Positions 10,370 to 23,300 of a DNA stretch of 40,500 nucleotides are shown in pieces. The position numbers and the translations under genes are program-made. Under the pieces are notes generated by a model. That model was not told the origin of the DNA and did no database searches. It was given only the letters and a program-made list of their open reading frames with translations. Origin of the DNA: Glandiceps talaboti (taxonomy: Eukaryota; Hemichordata; Enteropneusta; Spengelidae); NCBI RefSeq assembly GCF_964340395.1, contig NC_135550.1, forward strand, positions 2,469,501 through 2,510,000, in the 5' to 3' direction. Every line of letters begins with the position of its first letter. Position 1 is the first letter of the stretch.

Positions 10370-11058
10370 GTCCCCGCCAGACGTAGTCCAGACGGGGACT
10401 TATGGATTGGGTTCCATCTGTCCGTCCGTCCATGTGTCCGTCCGTCCGTCCGTCCGTCCGTCCGTCCGTCCAGAGCCTTTTCTTGGAGATGCCAATACCA
10501 ATTTTTTTCAAACTTGGTACAGGGGCCACATAATATGGCATACATATGCAAGTCGATTTGTTTTATGATACGATCCAATATGGCCGCCTAGCAGCCATTT
10601 TGTTTGCAAATTTTCACTGTCCAAAGCCACAACTCAGACATGCTTTAACAGATCTCATTCAAAGTTGGTATTAGGACAGTGTTCTATGACATACATGTGC
10701 ATATTCATTGTTGTCGTGATATGATCCAATATGGCTGCCTGGCAGCCATTTTGTTTGCGAATTTTCCATGTCCAAAGCCATAACTCAGACATGCTTTAAC
10801 AGATCTCATTCAAAGTTGGTGTTAGCACAGTGTTCTATGACATACATGTGCATATTCATTGTTGTCGTTATACGATCCAATATGGCTGCCTGGCAGCCAT
10901 TTTGTTGGTGCAGTTTTCATGTCCAAAGCCATAACTCAGACATGCTTGAACAGAGTAGTGATATCAAAAACAACCATATGAGGCCAAACAATATTAACCT
11001 GGTTTGAAAATGACAACATAAACTGCCAGTTCCTTAAAACCCAATCATAGCGAGGACT
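10370..11058 (+). mobile_element. Pearl/HINE-like non-autonomous element A
   Basis: The subterminal inverted repeat is AGTCCCCGC (10370) with GCGAGGACT (11050-11058). A hairpin AGTCCCCG...CGGGGACT lies at 10370-10401. A (TCCG)n microsatellite is at about 10426-10470. Three tandem core repeats of 151 bp follow (GATCCAATATGG at 10572, 10723 and 10874), each with the inner palindrome GGCTGCCTGGCAGCC. The layout matches bivalve pearl and helentron-associated elements. The class assignment is inference. Confidence 0.65.
10426..10470. repeat. (TCCG)n microsatellite
   Basis: Near-perfect tetranucleotide run inside element A. Confidence 0.9.
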
Positions 11059-11120
11059 ATGTCATTTTCAATGACTTGTTTTGTATGTGTTAATTTGTCC
11101 ATGTTATTTTCTCATTTTAG

Positions 11121-11331
11121 ATTTCAATGGCATCCACTTCCAACCAGAGATCCCATGTAAGTCATTAGTACCTACATACAACAGACAAGGATGGCAGCCA
11201 TTCATGAGTACAGTATCAGAACACCTTTCCTTCCATCTCATTTACAAATAGCATGTAATGATACATACCTTGCTTTGCCATACACCAAAGCTACAGTGGG
11301 AATATGGAGTATGAAGAGTTTGCCTTCGTCA
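11121..11331 (+). CDS. WDR27: WDR27 exon with start codon (coding 11191-11331)
   Basis: Acceptor TTTTAG ends at 11120 and donor TCA|GTAAGT at 11332, so at least one upstream non-coding exon is implied. The main start is ATG 11191 (MAAIHEYSIR), because the earlier ATG at 11127 closes after 13 codons. There are 47 codons, phase 0 out, ending in KATVGIWSMKSLPSS. Confidence 0.85.
11127..11168 (+). promoter_or_regulatory. Upstream ORF in the WDR27 leader exon
   Basis: ATG at 11127 begins a 13-codon ORF (MASTSNQRSHVSH) ending at TAG 11166-11168, 22 nt before the WDR27 start. The exon begins after CTCATTTTAG (acceptor ending 11120), so this ATG would be in the mature 5' leader. An internal CAT|GTAAGT resembles a donor, but the next AG is only about 28 nt away, too short for an intron. 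Confidence 0.4.
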
Positions 11332-14300
11332 GTAAGTGATTATCTTTATATATTCCATATCTAACCTTGGGGGGGGGGGGGGTGTTAACCCGTGCATAAC
11401 TCTTCACGACACTCAAATGTCCAGATTGATAACTAAACAGGGAGATGATTTTGAATTGACCTTTGCTATTGAAAGTAATCTCTTGGAGAATGTTATCATG
11501 GGAGAATGTTTGGTGGAATGTGAATGCTAAATATCAAACAGTCCAGAGATTAAAATTTTGCTTGGTTTCATCTAATTAAATTTTAATTCCTGGTGTTTGA
11601 TGTTACTCTACCAAAAGAGGTGTCTTGCCTCCACTTTATAAAAAGAGTCATAATTCAAAATGCAGTCCCTCTTCTGTACCCAAAATGATGATTTTTAAAA
11701 CTAATTTTTTGAGGAGCAATTTGCAAGTCAAGTAATTTACAAATTAGCATGCACCATATGTAATATTTTGTTCACCTCTTGACAGCCACTCCAGCTCGAA
11801 GGACATCGTAAGCAAATCAAGTGTATGTGCTTTGGAAAGAGACACAGTCCAACAGTACTATGCAGTGCTGCCAATGATTTCATCATCACTTGGAATGTAG
11901 AGAAAGCAAGATCAGCTGTAGCATCAGGTAAAGACAAGTAATCCATGTACAAATAATGAATTAGGTTTCCTTAATCAATGGTTCTTTTCGATAACATGGC
12001 TTCAGAAAATAGGGTTGGTAGGTCGCAATTTTATCTTATTTAACATTTTATTTTTAGTACAGTACAGATCAAGCATAATGGGATATTGTGCATGAACTAT
12101 GCTTGCATCTTTAAAGTATTATGCTGGAAAAGTTCATGAACAATGCTCTTGGGGATTAGTGTATGTAAACAGCATTCAATTTGCACCATTGAGGTGTCCA
12201 CAGAGCATCTTATTAACGGTGCATCAAGTTAACAATGCATCAGCATCTCATTATAAACATTGCATCTAGATAGCAGAGTACATGATTATTACAAAGCATG
12301 TGCGCATAAAGTGCTGTTTATTTTGTATCAGCGATGCAAGCATTGTTGCATGGAGATGCTTTGATGATGCAACAACAACAGTGCATCAATGCTTAGTTAG
12401 CCACAGGGGACCCAGGAACCGTGTGACAAACAAAACAAAACAAACAAACAAATAAATAAACTATCAAATAGATGACAAATGAACAAGCAAACAAACAACA
12501 AGTATAGGGACAAATAAAATAATTAAATAAACCAGCAAATAAACAGATACTCGTGGGGGTATACTAGATATGTTTTTTGTACCCATCATAAAAAAAACAC
12601 AAAGGTTCACTCAAGGTCTTTCTCTGTCCCTCTTTTCAAATTCAAGCCTCAAAAAACACCCAAATCAATCTTAAATGACAATAAACACTCAGTATAAGTA
12701 ATTTACAGGACCCTGGCCTCTCGATTCAGCTAAAAAAAATTACCTTTTATCGCACATGGACAAATTTCGGTGATTTAATCATCAATTTCCACCATCTCCA
12801 TCGCAGTATTCATATGTGTTAATTATCGGCAACATCCTGGTATTTGAATTCAGTTTAAATACCGCTTCATGCCCTCCGACCAATCACACGAGCTCTAACG
12901 CGGGGATGACTCTGTGTCACTCGTCCCAGGTTGATATTTATGTGGAAGTTTGCCTCGAATTTGTGCACTGAAAGGAAATTTGTTGCCATAATCTTTGCCC
13001 ATAATGGTTATAAAACATTGCCATAATCTTTGCCCATAATGGTTATAAAACATTGCTATTAATGACTGTACTACATATATGAAAGTAGAGGTCATTTAGG
13101 AGACGATGTTTGTGCGTATATATTTATCTGTATCGGTAACTGTACGTGGCTATGGACACTGTTGTTCAAAACAAATATTCAAATCGAAGGGAATCCTCAA
13201 AACCCGGAAGTCGTTGCACTTTAGTGTAACGTTGTCAACATGGACGAATATGGTGAATTTCAATCAAGAATATGGTGAGTAACTTTGATTTTATTGACGT
13301 TTTCATTCAATTGAATGAAAATAATAGTGTAAACAGTTCTGGTAAATTCCGCTTCCACAGCTCTAGTACGTAAGCAGCCGTTAACGAGTTTTCATCACGT
13401 GACGTAAGTCTATACCGGTGTTACAGCTCGTGTGATTGGTCGGAGGGCATGAAGCGGTATTTAAACTGAATTCAAATACCAGGATGTTGCCGATAATTAA
13501 CACATATGAATACTGCGATGGAGATGGTGGAAATTGATTTTTAAATCACCAAAATTTGTAGTCCATGTGCTATGAAAGGTAAAAATTTTACGAGAGGCCA
13601 GGGTCCTGTAAATTACTTATACTGAGTGTTTATTGTCATTTAAGATTGATTTGGGTGTTTTTGAGGCTTGAAAAGAGGGACAGAGAAAGACCTTGAGTGA
13701 ACCTTTGTGTTTTTTTTATGATGGGTACAAAAAACATATCTAGTATACCCCCACGAATATCTGTTTATTTGCTGGTTTATTTAATTATTTTATTTGTCCC
13801 TATACTTGTCGTTCGTTTGCTTGTTCATTTGTCATTTATTTGATAGCTTATTTATTTATTTGTTTGTTTTGTTTTGTTTTGTTTTGTTTGTCACACGGTT
13901 CCTGGGTCTCCTGTGAGTTAGCACCCCAATTCAACAATTGTGCAAGAATGATCCTTTTGTGATGCGCACACTCAGGTGATGTTTTATGTGAGCTGCACTG
14001 TAAAACTGAATTTCTTAGTTCAGTAGGGCTATAGGCCCTAAAAAGTGTATATCTGTCTATCTGTCTGTCTGTCTGTCTGTCTGTGTATGTGTGTGTGTGT
14101 GTGTGTAAAAAACGTCAAGTCAAAAACTGTGATTGCCATGATATTTGGAGAGTATACTACCTTCGGTGTCTAATTTGGAAATTGTTCAAAACAAAATGAT
14201 CTTACCACCGGTGTGTGATTTATGTCGTTTGATCAAAAAGTTAAACTCAAAAACTACTGGGCAGGTCGGTCTGAAATTTGGTGGGAACATTCTTTGAGGT

Positions 14301-17300
14301 GTTTTTATTAAGAAATTGTTCCTGATATGATGATCCCATCAGTAAAATGCAAATTACGTCTACAAATGTATCTTTTTGATCAAAATCTATAATTCCAAAA
14401 CTACTGAGCAGATAGAGCTTAAATTTGGTGGGAACGTTCATACGGGTGTTTAGGTTAAGACATGCTCATGACATGATGATCCCCTAAGTGATATGCAAAT
14501 TATAGCCAAAAATGTCTATTTTTGGTCAAGAATCTTTCATTCCCAAACGGCTGAGTAGATTGGGCTAAAATTTGATGGGAGCATTCTTGGAGGTGTTTAG
14601 GTTAAGAATGATCCCATCAGTGATATGCAAATTACTAGTTTGAAAATGTGTCTTCTTTTTTTTTGTCAAAAATCTATAATTCCAAAACTACCAGGCAGAT
14701 TGGGCTGAAATTTAATGGGGATGCATCTTGGGATGTGTAGATGAAGATGAAGATGTATTTGCAATATGATGATCCCATTGGCGATATCCAAATTAGGTCT
14801 AAAAATCTCAATTTTGGTCACAAACTTATATCTTGAAAACTACATGGTGATTAGGGCTGAAACTTGGTAGGGATGTTTCTGGAGGGTTATTCTGCAGTTA
14901 GTATTCAAAACATTTTGACAAGACTGACCCTAGCAACCATGACCATGCCCTTAGCAACAGTGAAATGATAATGCATATTACAAAGATAACAAAGTGGATG
15001 GGTAGGTGAGTAAAGATCAAAAAATGTATGCAAATATGCCAAGCAACAAGACCACGCCCATAGCAATGACAAATTATTGTTTAAATTGCAAAGATGAAAA
15101 CTGAAAAGGGTAGGCAAGTGGATAAAAATTCCAAAAATGTATGCAAATATGCTTAGCAACAAGACAACACCCATAGCATTAGCCAAATGGTAGTGTATAC
15201 TTCAAAGATAACAACAGGAATGGATATGCATGTGAATAGCTTTCAAAAAATGTGTGCAAATATGCCTAGCAACAAGACCATGCCCTTGTTCTTTTATTGG
15301 TCACTTGGGTTTCCAGCAATGCATTTTGCCTCTTCTGTAGGACGTATGGATATTTGCACACTTGTATGTCTCATGGATTTTTTATTCCTTTTTATACTTT
15401 ACTTTTGTCCCTCGGACAGGACGTAAAATAGAGGTCCCGTGTATTGGAGTGCAATACCAATGCACGTTAAAGTACAATCTACACCTTTCGTAAAGTGTAG
15501 TGTGTAAACCTGTTGTTGTGCTTTTTAAACCAGTTTTTGTCCATTTTTCTGTAATTGTTCTTAAATTCGTTGCCGTCTTACATTTTTTGTTATTCTGAGC
15601 AGCAGTGAACCAAATTGCTTGGCCAATTAGGAGATCTCTTTGTCATTTATTCCTGAAGTGGCTATTGTTTGCAATTGCACTACATATGCAGGAAAAAAAA
15701 AGCAACAGCCAAATGCAGTTGTGAAACAATGTCATTGGCACTATTTTTTTTATTTAACATCGACACAAAGACAAGTTACATGTTGGTAACAATACTTCCA
15801 TAACAGTTGACAAGATGTAAAAGAAGTAAATGAAGACAATTATGTGATTCAGAAGTAGACAAACACAATATACAGACTGTGCTGTTATAGTCTGAAAAGA
15901 CATAATTTCTCTCTGGAATGTGGTTTTAAAGAAAGTAACCAAAGATACTTTGGCAAGAAAATTTACACATGGAAATAGGCTGAAGTAAATTGTCATAATT
16001 TTACCTTTTTGCATGTATAAGATGTTTAGGGTCGGCAGCTTACACTAGGGTCAGTCCAGTTATCGGAAACACGCTATTTGTTTTATTTGGCCTCATTCTG
16101 ATTATTGTTCAGCTCTGTGATTTAAGAAACAACAATGTACAACACATAGAATACATGATTACACCCTCATATGTTCCAAAGATTGCAGCAGTTGTGATGT
16201 CAATAAAGGAGACAAGATATGTTCTGGATCAGATGTCATCAATCAAATTGACCTGATCAAGCTCAATCTTTTCATTCAAAAAAGATCACAGTAAGTATGA
16301 TGTTCAGCATTCACAAATTTGTAGTCCAATAATTCAACATACTGGGTGGGGTACCTTCATTTATCCCCAAAGAAGGGTTACAGAAATAATACAGAGAAAA
16401 ATAGATACATGTATATAACAACAAATAAGAATAACAGTATTACTGTAAAAGCAAAAACAACAATACTTTCCATTCTTGTCTCTCTGTTTCAGGTCAACAA
16501 GTCAGAGGTCAGGTAATCAGTAAAGGTCAAGGTTATGTGCAATATGTTAATTTCAGTCCCGATGATAATCTGGTTGCTGCTTGTATTGATAAAGAAATAC
16601 TCATTTTAGATTCAAAAGTAAGTGTTGATATATGAATTGTACATCAAGACTGTATAGCTCTTCTATGAATTGTAGATCAGACTGTATAGCTCTTCTATGA
16701 ATTGTACATCAAGACTGTATAGCTCTTCTATGAATTGTACATCAAGACTGTATAGCTCTTCTATGAATTGTAGATCAAGACTGTATAGCTCTTCTATGAA
16801 TTGTACATCAAGACTGTATAGCTCTTCTATGAATTGTACATCAAGACTGTATAGCTCTTCTATGAATTGTAGATCAAGACTGTATAGCTCTTCTATGAAT
16901 TGTAGATCAAGACTGTATAGCTCTTCTATGAATTGTAGATCAAGACTATAGCTCTTCTATGAATTGTACATCAAGACTGTATAGCTCTTCTATGAATTGT
17001 ACATCAAGACTGTATAGCTCTTCTATGAATTGTACATCAAGACTGTATAGCTCTTCTATGAATTGTACATCAAGACTGTATAGCTCTTCTATGAATTGTA
17101 GATCAAGACTGTATAGCTCTTCTATGAATTGTAGATCAAGACTATAGCTCTTCTATGAATTGTAGATCAGACTGTATAGCTCTTCTATGAATTGTACATC
17201 AAGACTGTATAGCTCTTCTATGAATTGTAGATCAAGACTGTATAGCTCTTCTATGAATTGTAGATCAAGACTGTATAGCTCTTCTATGAATTGTACATCA

Positions 17301-20300
17301 AGACTGTATAGCTCTTCTATGAATTGTAGATCAAGACTATAGCTCTTCTATGAATTGTAGATCAAGACTGTATAGCTCTTCTATGAATTGTACATCAAGA
17401 CTGTATAGCTCTTCTATGAATTGTAGATCAAGACTATAGCTCTTCTATGAATTGTAGATCAAGACTATAGCTCTTCTATGAATTGTAGATCAAGACTGTA
17501 TAGCTCTTCTATGAATTGTAGATCAAGACTGTATAGCTCTTCTATGAATTGTAGATCAAGACTGTATAGCTCTTCTATGAATTGTACATCAAGACTGTAT
17601 AGCTCTTCTATGAATTGTAGATCAAGACTATAGCTCTTCCATGAATTGTAGATCAAGACTATAGCTCTTCTATGAATTGTAGATCAAGACTATAGCTCTG
17701 CTATGAATTGTAGATCAAGACTGTATAGCTCTTCTATGAATTGTAGATCAAGACTATAGCTCTTCTATGAATTGTACATCAAGACTGTATAGCTCTTCTA
17801 TGAATTGTACATCAAGACTATAGCTCTTCTATGAATTGTAGATCAAGACTATAGCTCTTCTATGAATTGTAGATCAAGACTATAGCTCTTCTATGAATTG
17901 TAGATCAAGACTGTATAGCTCTTCTATGAATTGTACATCAAGACTGTATAGCTCTTCTATGAATTGTAGATCAAGACTGTATAGCTCTTCTATGAATTGT
18001 ACATCAAGACTGTATAGCTCTTCTATGAATTGTAGATCAAGACTATAGCTCTTCTATGAATTGTAGATCAAGACTATAGCTCTTCTATGAATTGTAGATC
18101 AAGACTATAGCTCTGCTATGAATTGTAGATCAAGACTGTATAGCTCTTCTATGAATTGTAGATCAAGACTATAGCTCTTCTATGAATTGTAGATCAAGAC
18201 TATAGCTCTTCTATGAATTGTAGATCAAGACTATAGCTCTTCTATGAATTGTAGATCAAGACTGTATAGCTCTTCTATGAATTGTACATCAAGACTGTAT
18301 AGCTCTGCTATGAATTGTAGATCAAGACTGTATAGCTCTTCTATGAATTGTAGATCAAGACTGTATAGCTCTTCTATGAATTGTACATCAAGACTATAGC
18401 TCTTCTATGAATTGTAGATCAAGACTGTATAGCTCTTCTATGAATTGTACATCAAGACTATAGCTCTTCTATGAATTGTAGATCAAGACTGTATAGCTCT
18501 TCTATGAATTGTACATCAAGACTATAGCTCTGCTATGAATTGTAGATCAAGACTGTATAGCTCTTCTATGAATTGTAGATCAAGACTATAGCTCTTCTAT
18601 GAATTGTAGATCAAGACTGTATAGCTCTTCTATGAATTGTACATCAAGACTGTATAGCTCTTCTATGAATTGTACATCAAGACTGTATAGCTCTTCTATG
18701 AATTGTACATCAAGACTGTATAGCTCTTCTATGAATTGTACATCAAGACTGTATAGCTCTTCTATGAATTGTACATCAAGCTCTTCTATGAATTGTAGAT
18801 CAAGACTGTATAGCTCTTCTATGAATTGTACATCAAGACTGTATAGCTCTTCTATGAATTGTAGATCAAGACTGTATAGCTCTTCTATGAATTGTAGATC
18901 AAGACTGTATCGCTCTTCTTTGAATTGTAGATCAAGACTATAGCTCTTCTATGAATTGTAGATCAAGACTATAGCTCTTCTATGAATTGTACATCAAGAC
19001 TGTATAGCTCTTCAATGAATTGTAGATCAAGACTATATAGCTCTTCTATGAATTGTACATCAAGACTGTATAGCTCTTCTATGAATTGTACATCAAGACT
19101 GTATAGCTCTTCTATGAATTGTACATCAAGACTGTATAGCTCTTCTATGAATTGTACATCAAGACTGTATAGCTCTTCTATGAATTGTAGATCAAGACTA
19201 TAGCTCTTCTTTGAATTGTAGATCAAGACTATAGCTCTTCTATGAATTGTAGATCAAGACTATAGCTCTTCTATGAATTGTACATCAAGACTGTATAGCT
19301 CTTCAATGAATTGTAGATCAAGACTATAGCTCTTCTATGAATTGTAGATCAAGACTATAGCTCTTCTATGAATTGTAGATCAAGACTGTATCGCTCTTCT
19401 TTGAATTGTAGATCAAGACTATAGCTCTTCTATGAATTGTAGATCAAGACTATAGCTCTTCTATGAATTGTACATCAAGACTGTATAGCTCTTCAATGAA
19501 TTGTAGATCAAGACTGTATAGCTCTTCTATGAATTGTAGATCAAGACTATAGCTCTTCTATGAATTGTAGATCAAGACTATAGCTCTTCTATGAATTGTA
19601 GATCAAGACTGTGTAGCTCTTCTATGAATTGTACATCAAGACTGTATAGCTCTTCTATGAATTGTAGATCAAGACTGTATAGCTCTTCTATGAATTGTAC
19701 ATCAAGACTGTATAGCTCTTCTATGAATTGTAGATCAAGACTATAGCTCTTCTATGAATTGTAGATCAAGACTATAGCTCTGCTATGAATTGTAGATCAA
19801 GACTGTATAGCTCTTCTATGAATTGTAGATCAAGACTATAGCTCTTCTATGAATTGTAGATCAAGACTGTATAGCTCTTCTATGAATTGTAGATCAAGAC
19901 TGTATAGCTCTTCTATGAATTGTAGATCAAGACTGTATAGCTCTTCTATGAATTGTACATCAAGACTATAGCTCTGCTATGAATTGTAGATCAAGACTGT
20001 ATAGCTCTTCTATGAATTGTAGATCAAGACTATAGCTCTTCTATGAATTGTAGATCAAGACTGTAGCTCTTCTATGAATTGTACATCAAGACTGTATAGC
20101 TCTTCTATGAATTGTAGATCAAGACTGTATAGCTCTTCTATGAATTGTAGATCAAGACTATAGCTCTTCTATGAATTGTAGATCAAGACTGTATAGCTCT
20201 TCTATGAATTGTAGATCAAGACTGTAGCTCTTCTATGAATTGTAGATCAAGACTGTATAGCTCTTCTATGAATTGTACATCAAGACTGTATAGCTCTTCT

Positions 20301-23300
20301 ATGAATTGTACATCAAGACTGTATAGCTCTTCTATGAATTGTACATCAAGACTATAGCTCTTCTATGAATTGTACATCAAGACTGTATAGCTCTTCTATG
20401 AATTGTAGATCAAGACTGTATAGCTCTTCTATGAATTGTACATCAAGACTGTATAGCTCTTCTATGAATTGTACATCAAGCTCTTCTATGAATTGTAGAT
20501 CAAGACTGTATAGCTCTTCTATGAATTGTAGATCAAGACTGTATAGCTCTTCTATGAATTGTAGATCAAGACTGTATAGCTCTTCTATGAATTGTAGATC
20601 AAGACTATCGCTCTTCTTTGAATTGTAGATCAAGACTATAGCTCTTCTATGAATTGTAGATCAAGACTATAGCTCTTCTATAAATTGTACATCAAGACTG
20701 TATAGCTCTTCAATGAATTGTAGATCAAGACTATATAGCTCTTCTGTGAATTGTACATCAAGACTGTATAGCTCTTCTATGAATTGTATATCAAGACTGT
20801 ATAGCTCTTCTATGAATTGTAGATCAAGACTGTATAGCTCTTCTATGAATTGTAGATCAAGACTGTATAGCTCTTCTATGAATTGTAGATCAAGACTATA
20901 GCTCTTCTATGAATTGTACATCAAGACTGTAGCTCTTCTATGAATTGTAGATCAAGACTGTATAGCTCTTCTATGAATTGTACATCAAGACTGTATAGCT
21001 CTTCTATGAATTGTACATCAAGACTGTATCGCTCTTCTTTGAATTGTAGATCAAGACTATAGCTCTTCTATGAATTGTAGATCAAGACTATAGCTCTTCT
21101 ATGAATTGTACATCAAGACTGTATAGCTCTTCAATGAATTGTAGATCAAGACTATAGCTCTTCTATGAATTGTAGATCAAGACTATAGCTCTTCTATGAA
21201 TTGTACATCAAGACTGTATAGCTCTTCTATGAATTGTACATCAAGACTGTATAGCTCTTCTATGAATTGTACATCAAGACTGTATAGCTCTTCTATGAAT
21301 TGTATATCAAGACTGTATAGCTCTTCTATGAATTGTATATCAAGACTGTATAGCTCTTCTATGAATTGTACATCAAGACTGTATAGCTCTTCTATGAATT
21401 GTACATCAAGACTGTATAGCTCTTCTATGAATTGTACATCAAGACTGTATAGCTCTTCTATGAATTGTACATCAAGACTGTATAGCTCTTCTATGAATTG
21501 TACATCAAGACTGTATAGCTCTTCTATGAATTGTACATCAACATTGTATAGCTCTTCTATGAATTGTACATCAAGACTGTATAGATCTTCTATGAATTGT
21601 ACATCAAGACTATGGCTCTTCTATGAATTGTACATCAAGACTATGGCTCTTCTATGAATTGTAGATCAACACTGTATAGCTCTTATGAATTGTAGATCAA
21701 GACTATAGCCCTTCTATAAACTGTAGATCAAGACTGTATAGCTCTTCTATGAATTGTAGATCAAGACTATAGCTCTGCTATGAATTGTAGATCAAGACTA
21801 TAGTTCTTTGAATTTTAGAGCAAGACTATAGCTCTTCTATGAATTAAAGATCAAGACTGTATAGCTCTTCTATGAATTGTAGATCAAGACTATAGCTCTT
21901 CTATGTATTGTAGAATGATCAAGACTGTATAGCTCTTCTATGAATTGTAGATCAAGACTATAGTTCTTCTATGAATTGTAGATCAAGACTATAGTTCTTT
22001 TATGAATTGTAGATCAAGACTATATAGCTCTTCTATGAATATTGTAGATCAAGAGTTCATAGCTCTTCTATGAATTGTAAATCAAGACTATAGCTCTTCT
22101 ATGAATTGTAGATCAAGACTGTATAGCTCTTCTATGAATTGTAGATCAAGACTGTATAGCTCTTCTATGAATTGTAGATCAAGACTGTATAGCTCTTCTA
22201 TGAATTGTAGATCAAGACTGTATAGCTCTTCTATGAATTGTAGATCAACACTGCATAGCTCTTCTATGAATTGTAGATCAGACTATAGCTCTTCTATGAA
22301 TTGTAGATCTAGACTGTATAGCTCTTCTATGAATTGTAGATCAGACTATAGCTCTTCTATGAATTGTACATCAAGACTGTATAGCTCTTCTATGAATTGT
22401 ACATCAAGACTATATAGCTCTTCTATGAATTGTAGATCAAGACTATAGCTCTTCTATGAATTGTAGATCAAGACTGTATAGCTCTTCTATGAATTGTACA
22501 TCAAGACTGTATAGCTCTTCTATGAATTGTAGATCAAGACTATAGCTCTTCTATGAATTGTAGATCAAGACTATAGTTCTTCTATGAATTGTAGATCAAG
22601 ACTATAGCTCTTCTATGAATTGTAGATCAAGACTGTATAGCTCTTCTATGAATTGTAGATCAAGACTGTATAGCTCTTCTATGAATTGTACATCAAGACT
22701 GTATAGCTCTTCTATGAATTGTATATCAAGACTGTATAGATCTTCTTTGAATTGTAGATCAAGACTATAGTTCTTCTATGAATTGTAGATCAAGACTATA
22801 GCTCTTCTATGAATTGTAGATCAAGACTGTATAGCTCTTCTATGAATTGTAGATCAAGACTATAGCTCTTCTATGAATTGTAGATCAAGACTGTATAGCT
22901 CTTCTATGAATTGTAGATCAAGACTATAGCTCTTCTATGAATTGTAGATCAAGACTGTATAGCTCTTCTATGAATTGTAGATCAAGACTATAACTCTTCT
23001 ATGAATTGTAGATCAAGACTGTATAGTTCTTCTATGAATTGTAGATCAAGACTATAGCTCTTCTATGAATTGTAGATCAAGACTATAGCTCTTCTATGAA
23101 TTGTAGATCAAGACTATAGCTCTTCTATGAATTGTAGATCAAGACTGTATAGTTCTTCTATGAATTGTAGATCAAGACTATAGCTCTTCTATGAATTGTA
23201 GATCAAGACTATAGCTCTTCTATGAATTGTAGATCAAGACTGTATAGTTCTTCTATGAATTGTAGATCAAGACTATAGCTCTTCTATGAATTGTAGATCA

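Noticed and set aside
16697-22448. Long ORFs of repeated MNCTSRLYSSS (and the minus-strand FIEELYSLD versions)
   Set aside because: They come from a stop-free 33-bp unit in both directions and are broken at every 31-bp unit. They lie inside a spliced intron between in-phase WDR27 exons.
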